From positions 1 to 28,943 of the forward strand of contig JBIOXZ010000015.1 in assembly GCA_044869895.1 (NCBI GenBank): a stretch of 28,943 bases of DNA. Direction: 5' to 3'. Below are positions 1 to 7,886 of the stretch, piece after piece (position 1 is the first letter of the stretch; the number at the start of each line of letters is the position of its first letter). Below the pieces are notes generated by a model. That model worked only from the letters and a program-made list of their open reading frames with translations. It ran no database searches and had not been told where the DNA came from. The DNA is from AC-69 sp044869895 (GTDB lineage Bacteria; Actinomycetota; UBA4738; HRBIN12). Both the position numbers and the translations under genes were made by a program.

Positions 1-11
1 CTTCGGTTGTG

Positions 12-84
12 TGCCCCCAACGGGATTCGAACCCGTGTCGCCGCCTTGAAAGGGCGAAATCCTAGGCCGCTAGACGATGGGGGC
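12..84 (-). tRNA. tRNA-Glu, anticodon TTC
   Basis: The minus strand folds into a complete 73-nt cloverleaf. The 7-bp acceptor GCCCCCA pairs with TGGGGGC, the T-arm contains GGTTCGAATCC, and the anticodon loop is CTTTCAA, which gives TTC. The 3' CCA is not encoded: the bases after the discriminator A are CAC. The other strand's reading frame across it is a shadow. Confidence 0.97.
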
Positions 85-132
85 TCCGGGCGCTTGCGGC
101 ACCCCCGCCCCCGGCCCGGGGGCAGCCCCCGA

Positions 133-138
133 AGTATA
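133..138 (-). promoter_or_regulatory. Candidate -10 box for the tRNA-Glu gene
   Basis: On the minus strand TATACT (5 of 6 to TATAAT) lies about 50 nt upstream of the mature tRNA 5' end. No convincing -35 box is visible. Between the box and the tRNA is a run of G/C-rich inverted repeats (95-130) that could fold in the precursor leader. Confidence 0.45.
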
Positions 139-201
139 GCTTCCACCGGAAGCCCGTCGGAGCAGGCTTCAGACCGGAAGAGCGACCGCCGATGCACTGG
201 T

Positions 202-366
202 ATGCGGGCGCTGCTGGAGTTCCTGGGGATCGTCGCGCCCGACCCCGCTCGGCGAGTGCCGGTGGCCCTTCCTGCCTGGGTCCGATGGGCCGTCCAGGTC
301 CTCCCCATGGTGATGGCGCTGGCCTCCCTGGCCATCTATGCCTTGATACACGTCGTCCTTTCCTGA
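202..366 (+). CDS. Possible small single-pass membrane protein (54 aa)
   Basis: A short frame starts at ATG 202 and ends with TGA at 364-366. The N-terminal half is mixed. The C-terminal half (about residues 28-53) is a continuous hydrophobic stretch of V, L, M, A and I, suitable for one transmembrane helix. No good Shine-Dalgarno precedes the ATG and I recognise no family. The opposite strand also stays open here as the unterminated tail of the broken DUF192 gene, so this may be chance. The hydrophobic tail and the position just outside the DUF192 domain are the only support. Confidence 0.35.
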   Translation: MRALLEFLGIVAPDPARRVPVALPAWVRWAVQVLPMVMALASLAIYALIHVVLS

Positions 367-378
367 CTGCGCGGCGCA

Positions 379-704
379 TCCAAGCCTGAGCACGTCGTGG
401 GGACGCAGGTCCGCCCCCACCCCGCATTCGAGGACGTGACGGACCCCGGGACGCGGCATGACGATCCTCGCCGGTTCGACGGTCAGGACCGCCACCACGC
501 GCAGCCGCGCGTCGAGCAGGGCCAACGTGATGGGGAAACCGCATACCGAACGTGTGGATCGAGCGCGTCCTGGGGATGAGGAACGCGCGGCAGGGCTCCA
601 TCCGATCGCGCCCCCCGGAGCCCGCGCATCCGTTCGCGCAGCCCGGTGGGCACCTGGACCAACCACCACTCGTCGCGCGGACCCCGCAGGACGATCTCCC
701 ACAC
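379..704 (-). pseudogene. DUF192 family protein, disrupted by two frameshifts
   Basis: Three overlapping minus frames together spell one DUF192 (COG1430) domain. The first is about 704-617, with LRERMRGLRG. The second carries the family signature RSIHTFGMRFP. The third has ITLALLD, then VLECGVGADLRPHDVLRLG, the usual C-terminus. The breaks fall in homopolymers: a six-C run at 611-616 and a four-G run at 532-535 (plus strand). Removing one base from each restores a continuous domain. Family members are usually small secreted or periplasmic proteins of unknown role. GTG 704 is a plausible but unproven start; no signal peptide is visible. No stop follows the domain end near 379 in the last frame. 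This is either a decaying gene or two indel errors in the assembly. Confidence 0.8.
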
Positions 705-745
705 GAGGTGGCACGGTAGCGGTGCCCGCCGACAGCGCGGCGGAC

Positions 746-2149
746 TTAGGTGGGCGAGATGTTCTGGTTCAGCTTGAAGAAGTTCCTTGGATCGTACGTG
801 CGCTTCAGGGCCTTGAGGCGATCGTACTTCCGCGCTCCGTAGGCCTGACGGATCCGGTCCTCTCCCTCGTCCATCAAGAAGTTCACGTACACGCTGGTGT
901 GGTACGGCTCGAGAGCTGACCAGAAGCTCCTCGACCACTCGCGTTCCTCATCGAATCCCTCGCTCGTCGCCGTGGTGGCGTTGATGTTGATCGTGTGCTC
1001 GGCGCCACGGCCGTTGAAGGCCGTTTCGTCCTCGCCCACCCGCGTGATCGCGCCTCCGAGGTGGAAGATGGGGAAGGCCGTGAGCGGAGACGTCATCCGA
1101 GCTGCGTGGTCGGCAACGATGTCGATGACATCGTCGGTCAGGGCAGCCAGATCGCAGGACCGGAAGTAGTACCACCATCCGTGAGGGAACGAGGGATCGA
1201 ACATGCCCTGATGGGTGAGGAACGGCTTCGGCTCGCACAGGTCGAGAAGCGGGGACCCGAATCCCTTCATCGGACGCACCACCTTTTCCCCGTCCTCCAC
1301 GGGGCCGGCGTAGCAGCAGGTCACCGCCACCACCGGCACGCCGTGCAGCTCGGGCGGGATGACGGGAAGCGGCGGCGCCCTCCGGTGCACCACGATCGTC
1401 GTGAGCTCGTCCGGGACGTCGGAGATCCAGTCACGGTAGAAGCGCAGGACGTTCGGTGACTCCTCCATCGGCCAGAAGATCGGCCCGGCGAGCACCATGG
1501 GACCGAGTGCGTTGAGTCGGAACTCGAACTCGGTGACGATGCCGAAGTTACCGCCGCCGCCCCGAACCGCCCAGAAGAGGTCCGCGTTCTCATCCTCGCT
1601 GGCCTTCACGAACTCGCCGTCGGCCGTGACCATGTCCACGGCGAGGAGCTGATCGATCGTGAGCCCGAACTTGCGCATCAGCCATCCGATCCCCCCGCCG
1701 AGGGTGAGGCCGGCCACCCCGGTATGCGTGACGATCCCGGAAGGGACGGCCAGCCCGAACGCCTGGGTTTCCCGGTCGAGCTCTCCCAGCAGTGCTCCCG
1801 CCTGAGCCCTCGCGGCGCGGGCCTCGGGATCCACGCGGATTCCCTTCATCAGGCCGAGGTCGATCACCAGGCCGTCGTCGCAGAGAGAAAGTCCGGGGAA
1901 GCTATGCCCGCCGCTCCTGACCGCGACCGGGAGATCGGTGACACGGGCGAACCGCACGGCCGAGATGACGTCGGCCACGCCCGCGCATCGGGTGATGAGG
2001 GCGGGGGATCGGTCGATCGACCCGTTCCAGATCTTGCGGTGCTCGTCGTACGAGGGGTCTCCGGGTCGGATGACCTGGCCACGGAAGGATCGTCGGAGGT
2101 CGCGGAGGGCGGCTTCGTCCAGCGTAGTCTCGGTGATGGAGGTATCCAA
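746..2149 (-). CDS. FAD-linked oxidoreductase, berberine bridge enzyme (BBE) type
   Basis: This is a PCMH-type FAD-binding oxidase. The N-terminal FAD domain has RSGGHSF, whose His is the residue that carries covalent FAD in this family, and LGGGIGWLMRKFGL. A C-terminal BBE domain ends YDPRNFFKLNQNI, a typical ending. The position where bicovalent members have a second flavin-linking Cys (before the GGG motif) reads GIVTHTGV with no Cys, so single covalent attachment is inferred. The substrate is unknown; relatives oxidise alcohols, sugars or amines with oxygen. Start: TTG 2149 has GAGGAG eight bases upstream. The frame stays open to GTG 2191, which lacks a Shine-Dalgarno, and the 14 extra residues look unconserved. 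The gene diverges from the phosphatase gene at 2310. Confidence 0.9.
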   Translation of the reverse strand: MDTSITETTLDEAALRDLRRSFRGQVIRPGDPSYDEHRKIWNGSIDRSPALITRCAGVADVISAVRFARVTDLPVAVRSGGHSFPGLSLCDDGLVIDLGLMKGIRVDPEARAARAQAGALLGELDRETQAFGLAVPSGIVTHTGVAGLTLGGGIGWLMRKFGLTIDQLLAVDMVTADGEFVKASEDENADLFWAVRGGGGNFGIVTEFEFRLNALGPMVLAGPIFWPMEESPNVLRFYRDWISDVPDELTTIVVHRRAPPLPVIPPELHGVPVVAVTCCYAGPVEDGEKVVRPMKGFGSPLLDLCEPKPFLTHQGMFDPSFPHGWWYYFRSCDLAALTDDVIDIVADHAARMTSPLTAFPIFHLGGAITRVGEDETAFNGRGAEHTININATTATSEGFDEEREWSRSFWSALEPYHTSVYVNFLMDEGEDRIRQAYGARKYDRLKALKRTYDPRNFFKLNQNISPT

Positions 2150-2309
2150 CCCGATCACTCCTCGTCCCAAACGAGGCCGAGATTCTCGCACCAGCCGGCC
2201 GATGGGGACAACGTGGCAGCTCGACTCGAAGATTAGGGCGGCCGTGGTAGCCGGGTGTGCCGGGGACTACGCTTGTCCGAGCGTCGATCCGGTGGTCGGG
2301 AAAGGCGAT

Positions 2310-4859
2310 ATGGGGGCTGGGGAGAGAACGCCGCTGAAGACCCGCCCGGACAGTCTGGCGCGAACGATCAAGTCGGATCCGCTGAACTACATCGCAAAGA
2401 CGCTCACCGTGGCGGTCGCTTATTACGTGGCCGCCCGTCTGGGGTTGCGGGTTGCGTTGATCGAGAGGAACGTCACACCGCTTTGGCCACCGACTGGCAT
2501 CGCCCTCGTGGCCTTCCTCGTCTTCGGCCGAGGGCTGTGGCCCGGCGTTGCACTGGCCGCCTTCGCGGTCAACCTGCCCATCAACACGAACGTCCTTGCA
2601 GCCGCGGCGACTGCGGCCGGGAACACCCTCGCACCGCTCGCCGCCGCGAGTCTCCTCCTCCAGGTGGGTTTTCGCCGAGAGATCGACCGATTGTGGGACG
2701 CCGTTCACATCGTCTTCCTCGGAGCCCTCTTGAGCACGCTGATCAGTGCCTCGGTGGGGGCCGGTACCCTCGTGGTCTCCGGGGCCCTGTCGGCACATGA
2801 GTTCCCTGCGGCATGGGCGGTGTGGTGGACCGGCGATGCGATGGGAGTTCTCGTGGTTGCCCCGTTCCTCCTCAGCCTGTTCCAAAGGCCGTGGCGCGGC
2901 TCGCTCCGGGAACGCACCGAAGGGGCCGCGCTGCTTCTCCTCGTCGCCTTCGTGACCCTCCTGGTGATGAACAGCGACCGTGGGCTGATGTTCCTCGTGA
3001 TTCCGTTCCTGGGATGGACGGCATGGCGCTTCCAGCAGCGTGCGGCGGCCCCCGCGGCGTTGATCGCCGTTGCGATCGCTTCGTGGGCGGCCGCGTATGG
3101 CCTCGGGCCGTTCCGACAGGGCACGCTGTTCGAGAGGATGATTACACTTCAATCCTTCGATGCGACGGTCGCCTTCTCGTCGCTGTTCCTCGCCGCCTTG
3201 GTCACCGAGCGGATGCGCGACCGCGAAGCACTGGAGCGGGCCGCCGACGAACTGGAGGTGAGGGTCACTCGGCGAACGGCTGAGCTCTCCGCCGCCAACG
3301 AGCTGCTGAAGCGCGAGATCGTCGAGCGGCACGAGACCGATCGAAGACTTCGGCAACGCGAGGGTCAGCTGGCCGAGGCTCAGCAAGCGGCTCGGGTCGG
3401 AAGCTGGGAGTGGCTGATCCCGGAGGACCGAGTGTCGTGGTCGGACGAGATGTTCCGTATCCACGGCTTCCTTCCGCAAGCGTTCCCTCTGACGTTCGAC
3501 AGGGCGTTGGAACAGGTGCCAGAGGATGACGTCGCTCGTATCCAGACGGCCGTGAAAGCGGCACTCGAGAGAGGTCGAAGTCAACATCTGCCCGACATCG
3601 AGTACCGGATCGTTCGACCGGATGGCGTCGAGCGCGTGTTGCACGGAAAGGCCGAGCTCACCGTCGGGCCGAACGGGGAGCCGCTCCGAATGACCGGAAC
3701 GGTTGAGGATGTGACGGAGAGCAAGACGGCTGAACGCGAGCACCGGATCGCGGAGACCTTGCAGCGGAGCCTCCTCCCCGACCGTCTCCCCGAGATTCCC
3801 GGTGTCTTGTTGACGGCCCGCTACGTGCCGGCCACCTCCGATATGGAGATCGGCGGCGACTGGTACGACGTGGTGCAACTCCCCGACGGGCGGGTTGGGC
3901 TCGCGATCGGCGATGTCGCCGGACACGGCTTGCGGGCCGCCTCGACGATGGGGCAGATGCGGATGGCGCTACGCGTCTGTGCCCTGGAGGAGCGATCGCC
4001 GAGCCGAGTGGTGACTCGACTCCGTCATCTGGTTCGTGGACAGCTCGAGGCCGAGTTCGCGACGCTCGTCTATCTCGTGTTCGATCCCGATTCGGGGACG
4101 GTGCGGTTCGCAAACGCCGGCCATCCTCCGCCGCTGGTGGTCCGAGGAACGGAAAGCCCCACGTACCTGGAGGGTGGCCTCGGTCCGCCCTTGGGAGCGG
4201 TCGGCTTTCCCGACAACCATCTCGACGTCACGTATCACCTTGCAGCCGGCTCGACGCTCTTCCTCTTTACCGATGGGCTCGTCGAGCGGCGGGGAGCCAC
4301 GATCCGAGATGGACTCGAACGGCTGAAGACGTTGGTGGCTGCCTCCGGAGATGATCTGGAGGCGATGTGCGATCACCTCCTCTTCGAGATGGTGGGGAGC
4401 GATGTTTCGGACGACGTCGCCCTGTTGGCACTCCGCCCCGTTCGCCTTGCCAGCGAGCCCTTGTTCCTTCGTCTGCCAGCCGAACCATACGTGCTCGCAC
4501 CCTTCCGCTGGACGCTGCGCCGGTGGCTCAGGGAGATCGGGGCCTCGCCGCAGATCGCGAACGACATCCTCATCGCGTGTGGCGAGGCATGTGCGAACGT
4601 GATCCAGCATGCCTATGGCGCGAAGGAGGGTCTTCTGGAGGTGGACCTCGTCATGCTCGACGGAACGATAGAAGTGACGGTCCGCGATCGCGGTGCCTGG
4701 AGGCCCTCTGGAGGTGGAAGAGGTGCGGGCTACGGGGAACGGCTGATCCGTGGACTCATGGATTCGGTCGACGTCAACAGTGGGTCGGGGGGAACGGTTG
4801 TGCGGATGCGGCGCCGACTTCAGGCAGGATCGCAAGGTGAGCGAGCTCGCGCGCGTTGA
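2310..4859 (+). CDS. MASE1-PAS-SpoIIE phosphatase-HATPase fusion (RsbU/RsbW type)
   Basis: This 849-residue membrane sensor belongs to a partner-switching pathway. Residues about 20-300 are a polytopic MASE1-like region (PLWPPTGIAL, then many hydrophobic segments). A coiled coil follows (about 305-360), then a PAS domain (about 365-475, with GSWEW and the closing MTGTVEDVTE). The PP2C/SpoIIE phosphatase (about 480-705) has GGDWYDV near 515, GDVAGHG near 533, FTDGLVE near 653 and DDVALLAL near 702, all with metal-binding Asp. The C-terminal RsbW-like ATPase (about 715-840) has the N-box EACANVIQHAYG. Such proteins dephosphorylate STAS antagonists and/or phosphorylate them or bind a sigma factor; here both activities are in one chain. 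ATG 2310 follows GGGAAAGG. The stop overlaps the STAS gene by 23 nt, indicating coupling. Confidence 0.93.
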   Translation: MGAGERTPLKTRPDSLARTIKSDPLNYIAKTLTVAVAYYVAARLGLRVALIERNVTPLWPPTGIALVAFLVFGRGLWPGVALAAFAVNLPINTNVLAAAATAAGNTLAPLAAASLLLQVGFRREIDRLWDAVHIVFLGALLSTLISASVGAGTLVVSGALSAHEFPAAWAVWWTGDAMGVLVVAPFLLSLFQRPWRGSLRERTEGAALLLLVAFVTLLVMNSDRGLMFLVIPFLGWTAWRFQQRAAAPAALIAVAIASWAAAYGLGPFRQGTLFERMITLQSFDATVAFSSLFLAALVTERMRDREALERAADELEVRVTRRTAELSAANELLKREIVERHETDRRLRQREGQLAEAQQAARVGSWEWLIPEDRVSWSDEMFRIHGFLPQAFPLTFDRALEQVPEDDVARIQTAVKAALERGRSQHLPDIEYRIVRPDGVERVLHGKAELTVGPNGEPLRMTGTVEDVTESKTAEREHRIAETLQRSLLPDRLPEIPGVLLTARYVPATSDMEIGGDWYDVVQLPDGRVGLAIGDVAGHGLRAASTMGQMRMALRVCALEERSPSRVVTRLRHLVRGQLEAEFATLVYLVFDPDSGTVRFANAGHPPPLVVRGTESPTYLEGGLGPPLGAVGFPDNHLDVTYHLAAGSTLFLFTDGLVERRGATIRDGLERLKTLVAASGDDLEAMCDHLLFEMVGSDVSDDVALLALRPVRLASEPLFLRLPAEPYVLAPFRWTLRRWLREIGASPQIANDILIACGEACANVIQHAYGAKEGLLEVDLVMLDGTIEVTVRDRGAWRPSGGGRGAGYGERLIRGLMDSVDVNSGSGGTVVRMRRRLQAGSQGERARAR

Positions 4860-5214
4860 GGCAGAGCATCGCGGCATCCTCTGTGTCATCCGTCTCCATG
4901 GCGAGGTCGATATCTCCAATGACAGGGAGGTGCTTGCCGCCATCGAGACCGCCGTGCCGCACACCGCACTTCGACTCATCGTGGACCTCAGCCACACCAC
5001 GTATCTGGACAGTGCCGGACTGGCACTCCTACTCCGCCTTGCGGAACGAATGCAGGCTCGACGGCAACAGATGCGGATCGTCGCCCCGCTCGGGTCTCCC
5101 GTCCGCACTGTGCTCGAACTGACGGGTTTGCCTAGGGTGATTCCACTGGAGGGGCGACTGGAGGACGCTGTGAGAGCGAGCGAGCAGGAAGAGGGGCGTC
5201 AGGAATCGAGCTGA
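4837..5214 (+). CDS. STAS-domain anti-sigma factor antagonist (RsbV/SpoIIAA-like)
   Basis: A 125-residue single STAS domain. It has GEVDISND near the N-terminus and YLDSAGLALLL, where Ser59 matches the regulatory phosphoserine of SpoIIAA/RsbV. In this family the unphosphorylated form binds the kinase/anti-sigma protein and releases the sigma factor. It starts with GTG 4837 inside the end of the phosphatase-kinase gene, so the two are almost certainly co-translated and are likely direct partners. No sigma factor gene is seen nearby. The 3' end overlaps the convergent second STAS gene by 16 nt. Confidence 0.92.
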   Translation: MSELARVEAEHRGILCVIRLHGEVDISNDREVLAAIETAVPHTALRLIVDLSHTTYLDSAGLALLLRLAERMQARRQQMRIVAPLGSPVRTVLELTGLPRVIPLEGRLEDAVRASEQEEGRQESS

Positions 5215-5963
5215 ATCCCCGGGATCGGCGACGGGAGGCCGACCTCGAGGACGCGCCGGAGCACCTCCGATGGGAACCTCAGGACGACGGGGGGGAGGCC
5301 AAGCTCTAGAGATACTGCGGCCAGCTGAAGCAGCATGGCCAGTCCCTTGCTATCGATGAACGTCAGGCCCGAGACATCCAGGGTCAACTGCTGCCCGGTT
5401 CGAATCTCCTCGTGCAGGTAACGGCTCACTGCCTCCACGTTCAGCAGATCGAGCTCTCCCGAAAGACGGAATGAGCCCGGTTGTCCCGTTCTGAGCAACT
5501 CCAGGTTCTTCATGTGAGCGAGATCGATGGCCAGCTCGACGTTGATGGCCCGTAGTGTCTTTTGCCACAGGGCGGCCAGGTCCTTCGGTGTCTGCGGCAC
5601 GGGGAGCCCTCTGAGCGCCAGGGCCTCGAGCCACTCTCGCCGCCTTCCCCAATAGTCCAACCATTGGTCCCAAGCCTCGGTGTCGGCGCTCAGCTCGGGC
5701 GAGATCTCCGCCGTGCCGGCCGCGAGCGCCTCCCTGGCCTGTTGCTCGAGTAAGCGAACGTGCTCCGGCACGATCGATCGCACTTCGTGCCCAAGAGGTC
5801 GGGCACCGCCTTCCCCGGCCGTCATTGCCCTCGCCATGTCCGAGCCGAGCAGCTCTTCGACTTCTCGCCACCATGTCACCCATGCGAGATACGCCTGTGG
5901 AGGAGCTGCGGGCAGACGGATGGTCAGGTTGGCCATTCCAGAGGTCCGACGGTACTCCGTCAT
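5199..5963 (-). CDS. STAS-domain protein with a long helical N-terminal region
   Basis: About 254 residues. The last 100 form a STAS domain (SGELDLLNVEAV, LDVSGLTFIDSKGLAMLLQL) with Ser205 at the phosphorylatable position. The first 150 residues are a Trp- and Glu-rich helical region (YLAWVTWWREVEELL, WDQWLDYWGRRREWL) that I do not recognise and that may be a sensory or partner-binding domain. Start is uncertain: ATG 5963 is chosen, with ATG 5936 (MANLTIRLP) and an upstream TTG at 5999 as alternatives. None has a strong ribosome binding site. It is convergent with the RsbV-like gene and is likely another client or competitor of the same phosphatase/kinase. Confidence 0.82.
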   Translation of the reverse strand: MTEYRRTSGMANLTIRLPAAPPQAYLAWVTWWREVEELLGSDMARAMTAGEGGARPLGHEVRSIVPEHVRLLEQQAREALAAGTAEISPELSADTEAWDQWLDYWGRRREWLEALALRGLPVPQTPKDLAALWQKTLRAINVELAIDLAHMKNLELLRTGQPGSFRLSGELDLLNVEAVSRYLHEEIRTGQQLTLDVSGLTFIDSKGLAMLLQLAAVSLELGLPPVVLRFPSEVLRRVLEVGLPSPIPGIQLDS

Positions 5964-6136
5964 TGAGCCGATGGGCAACCTCGAGACCTGCGGTTTCAAC
6001 CGAACGACCTAAGTCGATGCATGCACCCCTTCCCCATAAGCACTCGGTCGTCCCAGGTCGAGAAGGGGGCCTCCCGACCGATTCAGAACCGCTACGGGCT
6101 ACTCAGAATAGGGGACACCATGCCAAGGGAAACGAC

Positions 6137-7885
6137 ATGAGACAGACGGCATTCGGCTCTCCTGCCCTCTCGATCGGGATGGAGCGCCACGCGAACGGTG
6201 CCGTGCTCTTCGCGCTCCTGCTCGTCGTCGCCCTGTTGGTGGCACTGCTTCCGGCGAACCCCCGCCCATTCAGTTCGGATCGCCCGGTCTCCTTCATCGT
6301 TCGCGAGCTCCCTGGCGAGGGCAGCGCGCCGGAGCGAGCGGTGGAAGCCTTGGGCGGAGTCGTCGAGCGACACATTCCGATCATCGACGGGTTCGTGGCC
6401 GAGGTTCCGGCCGCCGCGGTCCCCGAGCTTGGGCGGGTTGATGGCGTCCAATCGGTCACGCCCGACAGCCACGTGCGGCTGCTCGGGAACATCGACGGGA
6501 TCGACCCCAACAAGGACCCCGGCTCGTGGCTGAAGGTCGCGAAGAACACGAAGCTCCACGAGATGTGGAAGCATGGGTTCACGGGACAAGGCGTCGATGT
6601 CGCGCTCATCGACTCGGGCGTCGCCCCCGTCGAGGGGCTGTCGATGCAGGTGATCAACGGTCCCGACCTCTCGTTCGACTCCCAGGCCGCCAACCTGGCG
6701 GACGTCGACACCTACGGGCACGGTACGCATCTGGCTGGGCTCATCGCCGGAAGGGACAGCTCGATCCCGCCCGGAAAGGAGGACGAGGAGGTCGACAAGC
6801 GCTTCGTCGGAGCCGCGCCTGGCGCCCGTATCGTCAGCCTCAAGGTTGCGGCCAGCGACGGGGCGACCGACGTCTCTCAGGTCATCGCGGCCATCGACTG
6901 GGTGGTGCAGCATCGCAATACTGACGGGCTCAACATCCGAGTGCTCAACCTGTCGTTCGGGACGGACGGAACGCAGAGCTACCTCGAGGACCCCCTGGCC
7001 TATGCCGTCGAGGTCGCCTGGTTGCGCGGCATCGTCGTTGTCGTTTCGGCGGGGAACTCAGGATTCGGGACGCCACAGCTGAACGACCCGGCCTACGACC
7101 CGTATGTGATCGCTGTCGGGGCCGACGACACCATGGGAACCGACGATCCCAAGGACGACGTCATCCCGGCCTGGCAGACGCGGGGGAACGCGACGCGGCA
7201 CCCGGACCTCGTCGCTCCGGGCAAGTCGCTGATCAGCCTCCGTGACCCCGGAAGCTTCGTCGACGAGGCCAATCCCGGCGCACGAGTCGGGGACGCCAGG
7301 TTCTTCAGGGGGAGCGGCTCCTCCCAGGCGGCGGCGGTCGTTTCCGGGGCGGCCGCCACGGTCCTCGAGCAACATCCAGAGCTCACGCCCGACCAGGTGA
7401 AGGCCCTGCTCATGACCACGTCGGTTCCCCTCCCGAATGCTGATCCCGTGGCGCAGGGAGCCGGCCTGATCAACCTCCACCGGGCCCGCGAGGCGAAGAT
7501 CTCGACGATCGGGGCCGCCGTGCAGACGTGGCCCCGGTCCTCCGGCCTGGGGTCCCTCCAATTGGCCCGAGGGTCGGCGCTCACCGAGGACGAAGGCGTC
7601 GTCCTGCAAGGAGAGCAGACGATCTTCGGTGATGCGTGGGACAGCGGATCCTGGGCCTCCAGCTGCTTCGAGGGCACCAGCTGGACGGACGGGGCGTGGA
7701 ACGGCCGGACGTGGTCGGGGAGGACCTGGAGCGGGGAGTCATGGTCGGGTCGAACCTGGAGCGGTCGAACCTGGTCGGGCCGGACATGGAGCGGGAATGG
7801 ATGGTCGGCAGGGGAGTGGGGTGGGGCAGACGCGCCCTCGGCGCTCTCAGCCGGAGCGTGGGCGAGCACGCTCTGGGGTGTCTGA
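6137..7885 (+). CDS. Secreted subtilisin-like serine protease (S8) with WSG-repeat tail
   Basis: 582 residues. An N-terminal hydrophobic stretch (about 24-41) acts as signal or anchor. An inhibitor-like propeptide (about 48-115, FIVRELPGEG) is followed by the S8 catalytic domain. The catalytic triad is visible: Asp159 in ALIDSGV, His195 in YGHGTHLAG and Ser396 in GSSQAAAVVSGAAA; the oxyanion Asn307 is in SAGNSG. The usual GTSMA motif is GSSQA here. After the domain comes a linker, then a 49-residue tail of repeated TWSGR units (515-563) and a short Ala/Ser end. ATG 6137 follows AAGGGA at good spacing. The stop is one base before the GTG of the histidine kinase, so the two genes are probably co-transcribed. 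Confidence 0.94.
   Translation: MRQTAFGSPALSIGMERHANGAVLFALLLVVALLVALLPANPRPFSSDRPVSFIVRELPGEGSAPERAVEALGGVVERHIPIIDGFVAEVPAAAVPELGRVDGVQSVTPDSHVRLLGNIDGIDPNKDPGSWLKVAKNTKLHEMWKHGFTGQGVDVALIDSGVAPVEGLSMQVINGPDLSFDSQAANLADVDTYGHGTHLAGLIAGRDSSIPPGKEDEEVDKRFVGAAPGARIVSLKVAASDGATDVSQVIAAIDWVVQHRNTDGLNIRVLNLSFGTDGTQSYLEDPLAYAVEVAWLRGIVVVVSAGNSGFGTPQLNDPAYDPYVIAVGADDTMGTDDPKDDVIPAWQTRGNATRHPDLVAPGKSLISLRDPGSFVDEANPGARVGDARFFRGSGSSQAAAVVSGAAATVLEQHPELTPDQVKALLMTTSVPLPNADPVAQGAGLINLHRAREAKISTIGAAVQTWPRSSGLGSLQLARGSALTEDEGVVLQGEQTIFGDAWDSGSWASSCFEGTSWTDGAWNGRTWSGRTWSGESWSGRTWSGRTWSGRTWSGNGWSAGEWGGADAPSALSAGAWASTLWGV
7679..7825 (+). repeat. In-frame Trp-Ser-Gly repeat coding region of the protease
   Basis: Five-codon units encoding approximately TWSGR occur about seven times in tandem, flanked by degenerate units (SWTDGAWNG before, NGWSAGEWGG after). 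Similar Trp-rich tails are common at the C-terminus of actinobacterial subtilases. The role is unknown; surface attachment or folding are guesses. Near-identical nucleotide units make it prone to length change. Confidence 0.85.
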
Positions 7886-7886
7886 C

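Noticed and set aside
1938..2309. N-terminal extension of the phosphatase-kinase frame across the divergent oxidoreductase start
   Set aside because: It is antisense to conserved oxidoreductase sequence and has no domain content; ATG 2310 with an adjacent G-rich ribosome site begins the conserved protein.
1902..3926. Very long open frame on the minus strand (674 codons)
   Set aside because: It is antisense to the MASE1/PAS/phosphatase gene, rich in Arg, Gly and His with no recognisable domain, as expected from a high-GC shadow frame.
7629..7886. Histidine kinase starting inside the protease gene
   Set aside because: Those residues are the repeat-rich protease tail read in another frame; GTG 7887 directly follows the protease stop.
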